Source: Sphingomonas sp. PP-CC-1A-547 (GTDB taxonomy: Bacteria; Pseudomonadota; Alphaproteobacteria; Sphingomonadales; Sphingomonadaceae). From it: a stretch of DNA of 64,000 nt. The notes beneath the pieces were generated by a model, which was not told the origin of the DNA, searched no databases, and worked only from the letters and a program-made list of their open reading frames with translations. This document shows, in pieces, positions 24,801-33,480 of the stretch. Position numbers and translations under genes: made by a program. Position 1 is the stretch's first letter. Each line of letters starts with the position of its first letter. Location of the stretch: assembly GCF_003610375.1 (NCBI RefSeq), contig NZ_RAPZ01000011.1:434001-498000 (forward strand), written 5' to 3'.

Positions 24801-24923
24801 ACCCTCCCCCGCCAGGGGGAGGTGGCTGGCGCTCGCCAGACGGAGGGGGAGGTAAGGGTGAGTTCCGTTGCGTGTTCCTCCCCCTCCGTCGCTTCGCGCC
24901 ACCTCCCCCTTGCGGGGGAGGAT
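24801..24923. repeat. palindromic intergenic repeat, family A
   Basis: 123-bp copy with the nested arms of family A (CCTCCCCCGCCAGGGGGAGG and complement; GACGGAGGGGGAGG inner arm), 4 bp after the dsbD stop. Here the flanking genes point the same way, so it may end the dsbD transcript before the ATP-grasp operon. Confidence 0.9.
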
Positions 24924-25027
24924 TGAACGGTCACCAGCCGACCAATGCTTACACAGAAGGACTTGTGCAGCGCAGCGATGCGTTGCAGCATGGAACCGCA
25001 ACGCTTGATGGGGAATTGACCGTTTCG

Positions 25028-26563
25028 ATGGGGAAACAAGCGTTCGACGAGATCATGGGCACACCGGGCGACACGACCGCCCGGCCCGAACTGGCGGCTC
25101 TCGGCAAGTGGATCGAGGATACGCCCAACGCCGAGCTGCGACGCCGGCAGGAAGCCGCCGAAACGACATTCCGGCAGCTTGGCATCACCTTCGCGGTCTA
25201 CGGCGAGAACGAGGCGGCCGAGCGGATCATCCCGTTCGACATCGTCCCCCGCGTATTCCTGCATGACGAATGGACGCGGTTGTCCGAAGGCCTCGTCCAG
25301 CGCGTCGAGGCGATCAACGCGTTCCTCGACGACATCTACGGCGAACGGCGCATCCTCAAGGAGGGCATCCTTCCCGAAGACCTCGTGCTCGGCAACGCGC
25401 AGTTCCGGCCCGAGATTGCCGGTATCCGCCCGCCGCACGGCGTATGGGCGCATATCTGCGGGATCGATCTCGTCCGCACCGGCCCCGACGACTTTTTCGT
25501 GCTCGAGGACAATGCGCGGACGCCGTCCGGTGTGAGCTACATGCTCGAGAACCGCGAGGCGATGCTCCGGCTCTGCCCCGAACTCTTCCGCGAGTTCCGC
25601 GTCGCGGCGGTCGACAGCTATCCCGATCTGCTGCTGGAAACGATGAAGTCTGTTGCGCCGCACGGCACCGGCTCCAACCCGACCTGCGTGCTGCTGACCC
25701 CGGGTCACTACAACTCCGCCTATTACGAACACAGCTTCCTCGCGGACTCGATGGGGATCGAACTCGTCGAGGCCGCCGATCTGGTGGTCGACGACGACAT
25801 CGTCTGGATGCGGACCATCGCCGGGCGGGTGAAGGTCGACGTGATCTATCGCCGGATCGACGACGATTATCTCGATCCGCTCGTGTTCCGTCCCGACTCC
25901 GCGCTCGGCGTCCCAGGCCTGATCGCAGCCTATGCGGCCGGCAACGTCGCGATCATGAACGCGCCCGGCAACGGCATCGCCGACGACAAGGCGATCTACA
26001 GCTACATGCCCGACATCGTGAAGTTTTACTCGGGCGGCGAGTGCAAGCTGCGCAACGTCGAGACGTGGCGCTGCCGCGAACCGCAGGCGCTGAAGTTCGT
26101 CCTCGACAATCTCGAAGACGTCGTCGTCAAGCTGGTCGACGGCTCGGGCGGCTACGGCATGCTCGTCGGCCCGACAGCGTCGAAGCAGGAGATCGAGGAT
26201 TTCCGCGCCGCGCTGATCGCCGAACCCCATCGCTACATCGCGCAGCCCACGCTTGCACTCTCCACCGTCCCCACAATGGCGCAGGGCGGCCTCAGCCCAC
26301 GCCATGTCGACTTCCGCCCCTTCGTGCTGAGCGGCGCGAAGGGCGTGCAGGTCGTCCCCGGCGGCCTCACCCGCGTCGCGCTCAAGGAGGGATCGCTCGT
26401 GGTCAATTCCAGCCAGGGCGGCGGCACCAAGGACAGTTTCGTCCTCATGGCCGACCAGTCGCAGCGCATAAACGCCAGCGGGATGACCCAGACGATGGGC
26501 GGCATGACGCAGACGCTGGCCTCTCAGTCATTGGGTGCCCAGACGTCCGGCGGGAATTCCTGA
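25028..26563 (+). CDS. circularly permuted type 2 ATP-grasp protein
   Basis: 511-aa cytoplasmic protein of the COG2308 type, predicted to ligate an amino group to a carboxylate with ATP. Typical segments: ERIIPFDIVPRVFLHDEW, DIYGERRILKEGILPEDLV, the nucleotide and metal region FFVLEDNARTPSGVSYMLENR, LTPGHYNSAYYEHSFLA, MNAPGNGIADDKAIYSYMP and the glycine loop VVKLVDGSGGYGMLVGP. Start ATG at 25028 (MGKQAFDEIMG); a GTG at 24965 with AAGG upstream would add 21 residues. The stop overlaps the alpha-E gene start (TGATG), so the genes are translationally coupled. Substrate unknown. Confidence 0.88.
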   Translation: MGKQAFDEIMGTPGDTTARPELAALGKWIEDTPNAELRRRQEAAETTFRQLGITFAVYGENEAAERIIPFDIVPRVFLHDEWTRLSEGLVQRVEAINAFLDDIYGERRILKEGILPEDLVLGNAQFRPEIAGIRPPHGVWAHICGIDLVRTGPDDFFVLEDNARTPSGVSYMLENREAMLRLCPELFREFRVAAVDSYPDLLLETMKSVAPHGTGSNPTCVLLTPGHYNSAYYEHSFLADSMGIELVEAADLVVDDDIVWMRTIAGRVKVDVIYRRIDDDYLDPLVFRPDSALGVPGLIAAYAAGNVAIMNAPGNGIADDKAIYSYMPDIVKFYSGGECKLRNVETWRCREPQALKFVLDNLEDVVVKLVDGSGGYGMLVGPTASKQEIEDFRAALIAEPHRYIAQPTLALSTVPTMAQGGLSPRHVDFRPFVLSGAKGVQVVPGGLTRVALKEGSLVVNSSQGGGTKDSFVLMADQSQRINASGMTQTMGGMTQTLASQSLGAQTSGGNS

Positions 26564-27498
26564 TGCTGTCGCGCACCGCATCCTCGCTCTACTGGCTCGG
26601 CCGCTATTTCGAACGCGCCGACTTTATCGCCCGTCTGGTCGAGGCCACCGTCCGCCTCGACGTGCTTTCGTCGCAACCCTCGGGCGACGCCGCCTGGGCC
26701 TCCGCCCTGGCCGTCACTGAAACCGACGAGGCGTTCGCGGCGACCGGTGTGGAGATCGGCCAGCGCGACGTCGTGCGGTTCCTGACGCTCGATTCGAGCC
26801 ATCCGGGATCGATCGTCCGCTGCCTCGACATGGCGCGCAACAACGCCAAGGCGGTCCGCACCGCGCTGACCCGCGAGGCGTGGACCGCGATCAACCGCGC
26901 ATGGCTGCTGTTCGAGAACCGCGCCACGCCCGGCAGCACGACCTCGCAGCTAAACCTCGTCGAGGCGGTCAAGAACGAGACCCGCGGGTTCGAGGGTGCG
27001 GTTCACCGCATGCTCCGCAACCAGACGACGTGGTTCATCCGGCTCGGCCAGGCGGTCGAGCGGGCGGACAATACCGCGCGTCTGCTCGACGTCAAATATC
27101 ACATCCTGCTGCCCGAGGGCGAACGACTCGGCGGCGCGATTGACCGTGACCAGTGGACGACGATCCTCCAGACCGTGTCCGCCGTCACCGCCTATCGTTG
27201 GCTCTACAATGACGGGCTGCGGCCTGCCGACGTGATCGACCTGCTGCTCGCACGGTCCGAACTGCCGCGCAGTCTCGCTGCGTCGGTCGAGGAGACGGTC
27301 GACGTGCTCAACCTGCTCGCCAAGCGGACCGGGAACCACGGCGAGGCCGATCGCATGGCACGGATGCGTGCGTCGCGGATGGCGAAGACGCGATCGGGCG
27401 AGGTCATCGCCTCCGGGCTGCACCAGTATCTGCAGGCGTTCATCGCCGAGAACGCGTTGCTGCACGGCGCGATCGGCCGTCAGTTCAAGTTCCTCTGA
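26563..27498 (+). CDS. alpha-E domain protein (COG2307 type)
   Basis: 311-aa all-helical protein beginning MLSRTASSLYWLGRYFERADF, the family hallmark, and continuing with VRFLTLDSSHPGSIVRCLDMARNNAKAVR, FIRLGQAVERADNTARLLDVKYH and YRWLYNDGLRPADVIDLLL. It is nearly always encoded with the circularly permuted ATP-grasp protein and a transglutaminase-like protein, as here. No catalytic motif is known; it probably serves as a partner or substrate-handling subunit. The stop overlaps the next start (TGATG). Confidence 0.9.
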   Translation: MLSRTASSLYWLGRYFERADFIARLVEATVRLDVLSSQPSGDAAWASALAVTETDEAFAATGVEIGQRDVVRFLTLDSSHPGSIVRCLDMARNNAKAVRTALTREAWTAINRAWLLFENRATPGSTTSQLNLVEAVKNETRGFEGAVHRMLRNQTTWFIRLGQAVERADNTARLLDVKYHILLPEGERLGGAIDRDQWTTILQTVSAVTAYRWLYNDGLRPADVIDLLLARSELPRSLAASVEETVDVLNLLAKRTGNHGEADRMARMRASRMAKTRSGEVIASGLHQYLQAFIAENALLHGAIGRQFKFL

Positions 27499-28307
27499 TG
27501 CGGCTGTCGATCGATCATCACACGATCTATCGTTTCGCGCAGCCGCAGGGGCGGCTAGTGCAGATGCTCCGGCTAACGCCCGAGAACACGCATGACCAGA
27601 CGGTCGCGTCGTGGCGGATCGACGTGGACTGCGACGCGCGGCTGCGGCCGGGGCGTGACGGCTTCGGCAACGCGGTAACGATGCTGTATGCCGAAGGGCC
27701 GGTCGACGGGATCGAGATCACCGTCAAGGGCGAGGTGCTGACCAGCCATTCCGACGGTGTCCTGCACGGCGTCCACGAAACGCTTCCGCCCGCGCTGTAC
27801 CTTCGGTCCACCGAGGCGACCGTCCTCGATACGGCGATCGCGAAGTTCGCGGCCAATGCGGCCGAGGGCGCACGCGACCGGATCGGCGCATTGCACCGGC
27901 TGAACCGGGCATTTCATAAGCGGTTCGCATTCGATGCCGGGCGTCCCGAACCCGGGCGGACGGCCGCTGCGGCGTTCCGCATGGACAGCGCCACACCGCG
28001 CGACATGGCGCAGATGTTCGCCGTCGCCGCGCGGTCGCTCGGGGCGCCTGCACGGTACGTGTCGGGCTATCATCACAACGATCACGAGGTGGTGCATTTG
28101 CCCACGCCGCATGGCTGGGCCGAGGCGTTCGTTGACGGGCTCGGCTGGGTAGGGTTCGATCCGTGCACGGGGATGTCGCCGGAGGAGCATTACGTCCGCG
28201 TCGCGATGGCGCTGGATGCGGCGGGAGCCGCGCCGGTGGCGGGCTCGCGACTGGGCGAGGGTGGCGAGGAACTCGACGTCGACGTCGTGGTGCAGCGGGA
28301 AGACTAA
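27498..28307 (+). CDS. transglutaminase-like protein, catalytic Cys apparently missing
   Basis: 269 aa with the N-terminal beta domain of bacterial transglutaminase-like proteins (MRLSIDHHTIYRFAQPQGRLVQMLRL, about residues 1-85) and the papain-like domain (about 150-240). The His and Asp of the triad are present (TPHGWAEAFVDGLGWVGFDPCTG), and ARSLGAPARYVSGY is conserved. At the position where the family has its nucleophile (usually GVCQDFAH-like), this protein reads ATPRDMAQ, with no Cys. It may be a pseudoenzyme or use different chemistry. Third gene of the coupled cassette. Confidence 0.85.
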   Translation: MRLSIDHHTIYRFAQPQGRLVQMLRLTPENTHDQTVASWRIDVDCDARLRPGRDGFGNAVTMLYAEGPVDGIEITVKGEVLTSHSDGVLHGVHETLPPALYLRSTEATVLDTAIAKFAANAAEGARDRIGALHRLNRAFHKRFAFDAGRPEPGRTAAAAFRMDSATPRDMAQMFAVAARSLGAPARYVSGYHHNDHEVVHLPTPHGWAEAFVDGLGWVGFDPCTGMSPEEHYVRVAMALDAAGAAPVAGSRLGEGGEELDVDVVVQRED

Positions 28308-28318
28308 GCTTTAAAATT

Positions 28319-28374
28319 TGTTTCCCCGCGAAGGCGGGGACCCAGACTGGGCTCCCGCCTTCGCGGGAGAACAA
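28319..28374. repeat. palindromic intergenic repeat, family B
   Basis: Arms TGTTTCCCCGCGAAGGCGGG and near-complement, with central CCCAGACTGGG. It lies 12 bp after the transglutaminase-like gene, convergent with bpt. Confidence 0.85.
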
Positions 28375-28402
28375 TAGGCGACGAATTTTCCGCTGATACC
28401 CC

Positions 28403-28503
28403 ACCCCGGCGAAGGCCGGGGCCCAATTGGCAAGGTGGTCGTAACGAAGTGCTGCCCTCAACTAGCAGCGTTTCCCAATTGGACCCCGGCCTTCGCCGGG
28501 GGG
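28403..28503. repeat. palindromic intergenic repeat, family C
   Basis: Outer arms CCCCGGCGAAGGCCGGGG and CCCCGGCCTTCGCCGGGG with inner CCCAATTGG on both sides. It directly follows a family B copy, together filling the gap before bpt. Confidence 0.85.
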
Positions 28504-28547
28504 GCCTTGAGGCGAGTTAACAGGCTAGGCAATCACCTCACCACAAC

Positions 28548-29324
28548 TCAGACCAACGCAGCAACCCGGGCCGGCGTCGTCGTTACATCAGCATCCTCCA
28601 GCCGCCGCCACCCAGCCGGCCCCAGCACTTCCAGTGGTCGATACCGCGTCTTGTATTCCATCCGCGGCGAACCCTTCACCCAGTATCCCAGATACACGTA
28701 CGGCAGCCCGGCATCGCGGGCGCGCAGGATGTGGTCCATGATGATGAAATTGCCGAACCCCGGTCGCGTGGAGTCGTCGGCTGCGAAGAAGCTGTAGACC
28801 ATCGACAGTCCGTCAGCCTGGCGATCGGTCAGGCACGCGCCGATCAGCGCGCCCTGCACGCCGTCGACGGTCGGTTCGCGATACTCGACGATCACCGAAT
28901 TGACCGGCGAATGCTCGATCATGTCGGCATAGTCGTCCTCGTCCATCCCCGCCATGCCGCCGCCAGGATGACGCGTGCCGAGGTAACGCCGCAGCAACTG
29001 GAACTGCTCGTCGGTCGCCCACGCCTTGCACGCAGTCACCTCGATATCGCCAAGCCGCTTCAGCAACTTTCGCTGCGTCGCGTTGGGCACGAACTCGTCG
29101 GTCACCACGCGGACCGAGACGCAGGCGATGCACCCCGCGCACGACGGCCGATACGCTACCCCCTGGCTGCGACGAAAGCCGATCCGCCCCAGCGCATCGT
29201 TCAGTTCGTTCGCATGCGGACCGGTCAGTTCGGTGAACACCTTGCGCTCCTGACGATCCGGCAGATACGGGCACGGCGCGGGGCTGGTGACGAAAAAGCG
29301 CGGGAAACGGAAAGGCGCGGTCAC
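28548..29324 (-). CDS. bpt: aspartate/glutamate leucyltransferase (N-end rule)
   Basis: Transfers leucine (or, in related enzymes, arginine) from aminoacyl-tRNA to the N-terminus of proteins starting with Asp or Glu, marking them for ClpS/ClpAP. 258 aa. The N-terminal domain has the Cys cluster [15 protein letters not shown]; the C-terminal acetyltransferase-like domain has [36 protein letters not shown] and the [16 protein letters not shown] ending typical of the Ate/Bpt family. The start [21 protein letters not shown] is family-like. Convergent with the ATP-grasp cassette. Confidence 0.93.
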   Translation of the reverse strand: MTAPFRFPRFFVTSPAPCPYLPDRQERKVFTELTGPHANELNDALGRIGFRRSQGVAYRPSCAGCIACVSVRVVTDEFVPNATQRKLLKRLGDIEVTACKAWATDEQFQLLRRYLGTRHPGGGMAGMDEDDYADMIEHSPVNSVIVEYREPTVDGVQGALIGACLTDRQADGLSMVYSFFAADDSTRPGFGNFIIMDHILRARDAGLPYVYLGYWVKGSPRMEYKTRYRPLEVLGPAGWRRLEDADVTTTPARVAALV

Positions 29325-29451
29325 CGAGCGAAAAGTCCTTCAGGCAGGCGCGGTCAGCCGCGTCGCCCCGTATATGGCCGCCTAACCCAAACGTACAATC
29401 GGTTTACCACGAATGTCGGTTAACACGGTAAATCACCGTATCAGAATGGGA

Positions 29452-30711
29452 TTATGCCAGCTCGACGGTCGACGTTTCGTACCCGCCAGCCCGCAGTGCC
29501 CCCACCAGCCGATCGAGATGCGCTCGGTCGCGAAGCTCGCATTCGATGTCGGTGATGAGCCCCTTTGCCGGCAACGTCGTGAAGACGCGCTGGTGATAGA
29601 TCTCGATGATGTTGACGCGTTCCTGGTCGAAGATCCGCGCGACATGGAACAGCGCACCCGGCTTGTCCTGCAACCGGATCCGCAACCGCGCCAGCCGACC
29701 CGACCGCGCCAGATCGCGCAACAGCACGTTGGCGAGCAGCCGCGTATCGATATTGCCGCCGCACAGCACGATCCCGACGGTCTTCCCCGCAAACCGCTCG
29801 GGATGCGACAGCAGCGCAGCGAGCCCGGCAGCGCCAGCTCCCTCGACCACCGTCTTCTCGATCTGCAGCAGCAGGCTGACGGACTCTTCCAGGCTGCGCT
29901 CGCTGACGAGGACGATGTCGTCGACCAGTTCGGCAACGATCTTCGAGGTGATCGCGCCCGGCTCCTTGACCGCGATGCCCTCGGCCAGCGTATCGCCGGC
30001 GCACGCCATGTCGGTGCCGTTGATGCGGTTGTACATCGACGGGAACAGCTCGGCCTGCACGCCGACGACCTCGATCGGGTGTCCGCCCGGCGCTTCGCTC
30101 AATGCGCGCGCAACCGTCGACATGCCCGAGATCAGCCCGCCGCCGCCGATCGGGATGACCAACGTATCGAGTTGCGGCACGTCCTCCAGCATCTCGATCG
30201 CGACAGTGCCTTGCCCTGCGATGACGCGCGGATCGTCGAACGGATGGACGAAGGTGAAGCCGCACTCGCCCTCCAGGATGCGCGCGTGGGCATAGGCCGC
30301 GTCGAACGTCTCGCCGTGCAGCACGACGTTAGCGCCGTGGCCCTCTGTCTGCATGACCTTCACGGTCGGCGTGTTGGTCGGCATCACGATCGTTGTTGGG
30401 ATGTCGAGCCGGTTGGCGTGATAGGCCAGGCCCTGCGCATGATTGCCCGCCGACGCGGCGATGACGCCCTTCGCGCGCGCCTCCGCCGACAGCTGCAACA
30501 GCGTGTTGAGCGCACCGCGCTCCTTGTACGCCGCGGTGAACTGCAGGTTCTCGAACTTCAGATACACCGTCGCGCCGGTCATCTTGCTCAGCGTCTTGCT
30601 GATCAGCGTCGGCGTGCGGACGATCGAGTCGCGGATCCGGTCATGCGCGACGCGGACGTCGTCGATCGAGACGGGGAGGGTGGGTGCCGCTACGGCAGCG
30701 TGGGTAGCCAT
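29452..30711 (-). CDS. ilvA: threonine ammonia-lyase
   Basis: PLP enzyme that converts L-threonine to 2-oxobutanoate, for isoleucine synthesis or threonine catabolism. 419 aa. The PLP-binding Lys is in FTAAYKERGALN, the phosphate loop is IPIGGGGLISGM and NHAQGLAYHA is conserved. A single C-terminal ACT domain (about 335-419, RLRIRLQDKPGALFHVARIF) suggests allosteric control, as in the short biosynthetic/catabolic type. Start at the ATG at 30711; the upstream frame to 30750 is less likely. Divergent, with 57 bp between starts, from the next dehydrogenase gene. Confidence 0.92.
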   Translation of the reverse strand: MATHAAVAAPTLPVSIDDVRVAHDRIRDSIVRTPTLISKTLSKMTGATVYLKFENLQFTAAYKERGALNTLLQLSAEARAKGVIAASAGNHAQGLAYHANRLDIPTTIVMPTNTPTVKVMQTEGHGANVVLHGETFDAAYAHARILEGECGFTFVHPFDDPRVIAGQGTVAIEMLEDVPQLDTLVIPIGGGGLISGMSTVARALSEAPGGHPIEVVGVQAELFPSMYNRINGTDMACAGDTLAEGIAVKEPGAITSKIVAELVDDIVLVSERSLEESVSLLLQIEKTVVEGAGAAGLAALLSHPERFAGKTVGIVLCGGNIDTRLLANVLLRDLARSGRLARLRIRLQDKPGALFHVARIFDQERVNIIEIYHQRVFTTLPAKGLITDIECELRDRAHLDRLVGALRAGGYETSTVELA

Positions 30712-30768
30712 GCCGGACCCGCTAGACCATCTGGCGCGCATGGGAAACACCGCTTATGCGCGGACGCT

Positions 30769-31623
30769 ATGGCAAAACTGGCATTCATCGGAACCGGCGT
30801 CATGGGCGCGCCGATGGCGGGACACCTCGCCGCGGCAGGGCACGACGTCACGGTCTACAATCGGACTCAGGCCAAGGCGTTGGCATGGGCCGATAAATAT
30901 GGTGGCAAGGTCGCGGACACGCCGGCCGCTGCGGCGAAGGATGCCGATGCCGTGTTCGCCTGCGTCGGCAACGACGACGATCTGGCCTCGGTCACTCTAG
31001 GCGAGGACGGCGCGTTCGCGGCGATGCGCGACGACGCGGTGTTCGTCGATCACACGACGGTCTCCGCCTCGATCGCGCGGCGGCTCGCGGGCGAGCGCAC
31101 GCTGGTAGTCGACGCCCCGGTGTCCGGCGGACAGGCTGGCGCGGAGAACGGCAAGCTCTCGATCATGTGCGGCGGTTCGGCCAAAGCGATGGCGAAGGCC
31201 GAACCCTTCATGCAGGCCTATGCCGCGCGGATCGTCCATGTCGGCGAAGCAGGCGCAGGGCAGACCACCAAGATGTGCAACCAGATCGCGATCGCCGGCG
31301 TGATCCAGGGCGTCGCCGAATCGCTGCGGTTCGCCCAAAACTCCGGGCTCGATCTCGACAAGGTGTTCGAGGCGATCTCGGGCGGCGCGGCGCAGAGCTG
31401 GCAGATGGTCAATCGCTGGCCGACGATGGCCAAGGACGAATTCGACTTCGGCTTCGCAGTCGACTGGATGCGCAAGGACCTTGGCCTTGCGCTCGACGAA
31501 GCGCGACGTAACGGCGCGGTGCTGCCGGTCGCGGCGCTGGTCGATCAATTCTACGCCGATGTTCAGGCGATGGGCGGCGCCCGCCAGGATACGAGCGCGC
31601 TGGTACGGAGATTGCCGAAGTGA
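30769..31623 (+). CDS. 3-hydroxyisobutyrate dehydrogenase family oxidoreductase
   Basis: 284-aa NAD(P)-dependent beta-hydroxyacid dehydrogenase. Dinucleotide motif GTGVMGAPMAGHLAAAGHDV at residues 8-27, the substrate loop VDAPVSGGQAGAENGKLSIM and the catalytic Lys in GQTTKMCNQ. Possible substrates are 3-hydroxyisobutyrate, tartronate semialdehyde or glyoxylate/succinic semialdehyde; the sequence alone does not decide. Its stop overlaps the upstream in-frame GTG of the amidohydrolase frame (GTGATC), so the two genes were probably coupled before a repeat inserted downstream. Confidence 0.88.
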   Translation: MAKLAFIGTGVMGAPMAGHLAAAGHDVTVYNRTQAKALAWADKYGGKVADTPAAAAKDADAVFACVGNDDDLASVTLGEDGAFAAMRDDAVFVDHTTVSASIARRLAGERTLVVDAPVSGGQAGAENGKLSIMCGGSAKAMAKAEPFMQAYAARIVHVGEAGAGQTTKMCNQIAIAGVIQGVAESLRFAQNSGLDLDKVFEAISGGAAQSWQMVNRWPTMAKDEFDFGFAVDWMRKDLGLALDEARRNGAVLPVAALVDQFYADVQAMGGARQDTSALVRRLPK

Positions 31624-31685
31624 TCAAGCGCAACACCACAGCACTGCTCCCCTTCATCGAGAATGCTTCCGTCACTGCAACACTG

Positions 31686-31794
31686 CTCCCCTCCCTGGAA
31701 GGGAGGGGCCGGGGGTGGGTTGGCCCGTCGTTCAGGCGGCACGTTGCCCCAACCAGCCGACCCACCCCCAACCCCTCCCTTTCAGGGAGGGGAG
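31686..31794. repeat. palindromic repeat, family D, inside an N-terminal coding region
   Basis: 109-bp copy (CTCCCCTCCCTGGAAGGGAG arm and complement). It starts 63 bp after the preceding stop and ends 2 bp before the ATG of the amidohydrolase. It carries no stop in the amidohydrolase frame, and its right arm (AGGGAGGGGAG) acts as ribosome-binding site for that ATG. Confidence 0.85.
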
Positions 31795-31796
31795 CA

Positions 31797-33467
31797 ATGT
31801 TGGCGCTTTCGGCGCTACTCCTTCCGACGCCAGCGCTCGCCGATGGGATCGTCGACAACGTCAATGGTGTCACCATTGCTGACGGCGGACGCGTGATCCA
31901 CTTCAAGGCGATCCTGGTCGACAAGGATGGTCGCGTCACGCGGCTCGTCCCCCCCGGCGAGGAACCACCCAAGCTCAGCCGCAAGGAATTGAAGAAGAAC
32001 GCCGGCAAGCCGCTCTACGACTGGCGCGTCGACATGGGTGGCAAGACGGTTTTGCCGGGCTTCATCGATGCGCACGGCCACGTCCTCGAGATGGGCTTCG
32101 GCGCGCTGTCGCTCGACCTGTCGATGACCAAGTCGCTCGACGAGGCGAAGTCGCGGATCGCCGCTTACATCGCCGGCAACCCCGATCGCAAATGGGTCCT
32201 GGGCCGCGGCTGGAACCAGGAGGCGTGGGGGCTGGGTCGCTTCCCGACCGCCGCCGACCTGGAGTCGGTTTCCGGCGGCCACCCGATCTGGCTGTCGCGC
32301 GCGGACGGGCACGCCGGCTGGGCGAACCGCGAGGCGATGCGCGAGGCCGGGGTCACCAGCTCGACCGTATCTCCGGCGGGCGGGCGGATCGAGAAGACCG
32401 GCGGCGCGCCCGCGGGCGTGTTCGTCGACGGCGCGCAAGGACTGATCGAGAAGGTCGTGCCGCAACCGCTGCCCAAAGAGCGCGATGCCGCGTTCCTGAC
32501 CGCGCAACGCATCCTGCTCGGCTACGGGGTCACCGCAGTCGCCGACATGGGCACGACGCTCGACGACTGGCTGACCTATCGCCGGATGGCGGACATCGGC
32601 GGGCTTCGCGTCCGCATCATGAGCTATGCCATGGGCGTCGAGACCGCGAGCCGGATCGGCGGCAAGGGGCCGACGCCGTGGCTGTACAACGACCATCTGC
32701 GGATGGGCGGCGTGAAGCTGTATGCCGACGGCGCGCTCGGCTCGCGCGGCGCATGGCTGCTGAAACCCTACTCGGACGCACCGGGCCAGTCGGGGCTCGG
32801 CTTCCTGACCGACGACCAGCTTCAGAACCAGATGAGCCGCGCGGCGATGGACGGGTTCCAGGTCGCGGTCCATGCGATCGGCGACAAGGCCAATCGGGAG
32901 GTGCTCGACGCGATCCAGGTCGAGAGCGAGACCTATACCGGCGATCGCCGCTGGCGGATCGAGCATGCGCAGATCGTCGATCCGACCGACCTGCCGCGCT
33001 TCGGCAAGTTCGGCACCATCGCCTCGATGCAGCCCACGCACGAAACCAGCGACCGGACGATGGCGGAGGCACGGTTAGGGCCGAACCGGTTGGCTGGCGC
33101 CTATGCGTGGAAATCGATGCTGACCAACGGCGCCAAGCTCGCCTTCGGGACCGACTTCCCCGTCGAGAAGCCCGATCCGTTCGCGACCTGGGCGGCAGCG
33201 TTCACGCGCCAGGATGCCGATGGTCAGCCTCAGGGCGGGTGGCAGCCGCAGGAACTGGTGACGCGCGAACAGGCGTGGTGGGCGATGACCGGTGCGGCGG
33301 CCTATGCAGGGTTCGCCGAGAAGCAGTTCGGTGCGCTCGCGCCCGGTCAGCGCGCGGACTTCATCGTCGTCGATCGCGACCCGACGATGGCCTCGCCGAC
33401 CGACCTGCGCGCGACGAAGGTCAGCGAGACGTGGATCGGCGGGGAGAAGGTCTGGGTGCGCAAGTAA
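31797..33467 (+). CDS. exported metal-dependent amidohydrolase (amidohydrolase_3 type)
   Basis: 556 aa from the ATG at 31797. Metal ligands are seen in PGFIDAHGHVLEMGFG (HxH), later His in AVHAIGDKANRE and in WRIEHAQIVD, and the Asp in AFGTDFPVEKPDP. This is the YtcJ/NfdA-like group, which acts on formamides or similar cyclic or linear amides; the substrate is unknown. The N-terminus (LALSALLLPTPALA) is a signal peptide lacking its basic start. An in-frame GTG at 31620 (MIKRNTTALLPF) would restore a basic N-region but would include the translated repeat. See findings. Confidence 0.85.
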   Translation: MLALSALLLPTPALADGIVDNVNGVTIADGGRVIHFKAILVDKDGRVTRLVPPGEEPPKLSRKELKKNAGKPLYDWRVDMGGKTVLPGFIDAHGHVLEMGFGALSLDLSMTKSLDEAKSRIAAYIAGNPDRKWVLGRGWNQEAWGLGRFPTAADLESVSGGHPIWLSRADGHAGWANREAMREAGVTSSTVSPAGGRIEKTGGAPAGVFVDGAQGLIEKVVPQPLPKERDAAFLTAQRILLGYGVTAVADMGTTLDDWLTYRRMADIGGLRVRIMSYAMGVETASRIGGKGPTPWLYNDHLRMGGVKLYADGALGSRGAWLLKPYSDAPGQSGLGFLTDDQLQNQMSRAAMDGFQVAVHAIGDKANREVLDAIQVESETYTGDRRWRIEHAQIVDPTDLPRFGKFGTIASMQPTHETSDRTMAEARLGPNRLAGAYAWKSMLTNGAKLAFGTDFPVEKPDPFATWAAAFTRQDADGQPQGGWQPQELVTREQAWWAMTGAAAYAGFAEKQFGALAPGQRADFIVVDRDPTMASPTDLRATKVSETWIGGEKVWVRK

Positions 33468-33480
33468 CCGCGCGGGTTAC
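33464..33480. terminator. hairpin holding both convergent stop codons
   Basis: GTAACC and GGTTAC pair around a 5-nt loop. The TAA of the amidohydrolase lies in the left arm and the TAA of tesB (other strand) in the right arm; the genes are 9 bp apart. Too short to be a strong terminator on its own. Confidence 0.35.

Noticed and set aside
27573..28190. A - strand frame opposite the transglutaminase-like gene
   Set aside because: Composition is Arg/Pro-rich with no domain. The + strand gene is supported by motifs and coupling.
29413..30768. A long + strand frame fused to the 3-hydroxyisobutyrate-dehydrogenase-like gene
   Set aside because: It is antisense to ilvA. The true gene begins at the ATG before the dinucleotide-binding motif at 30769.
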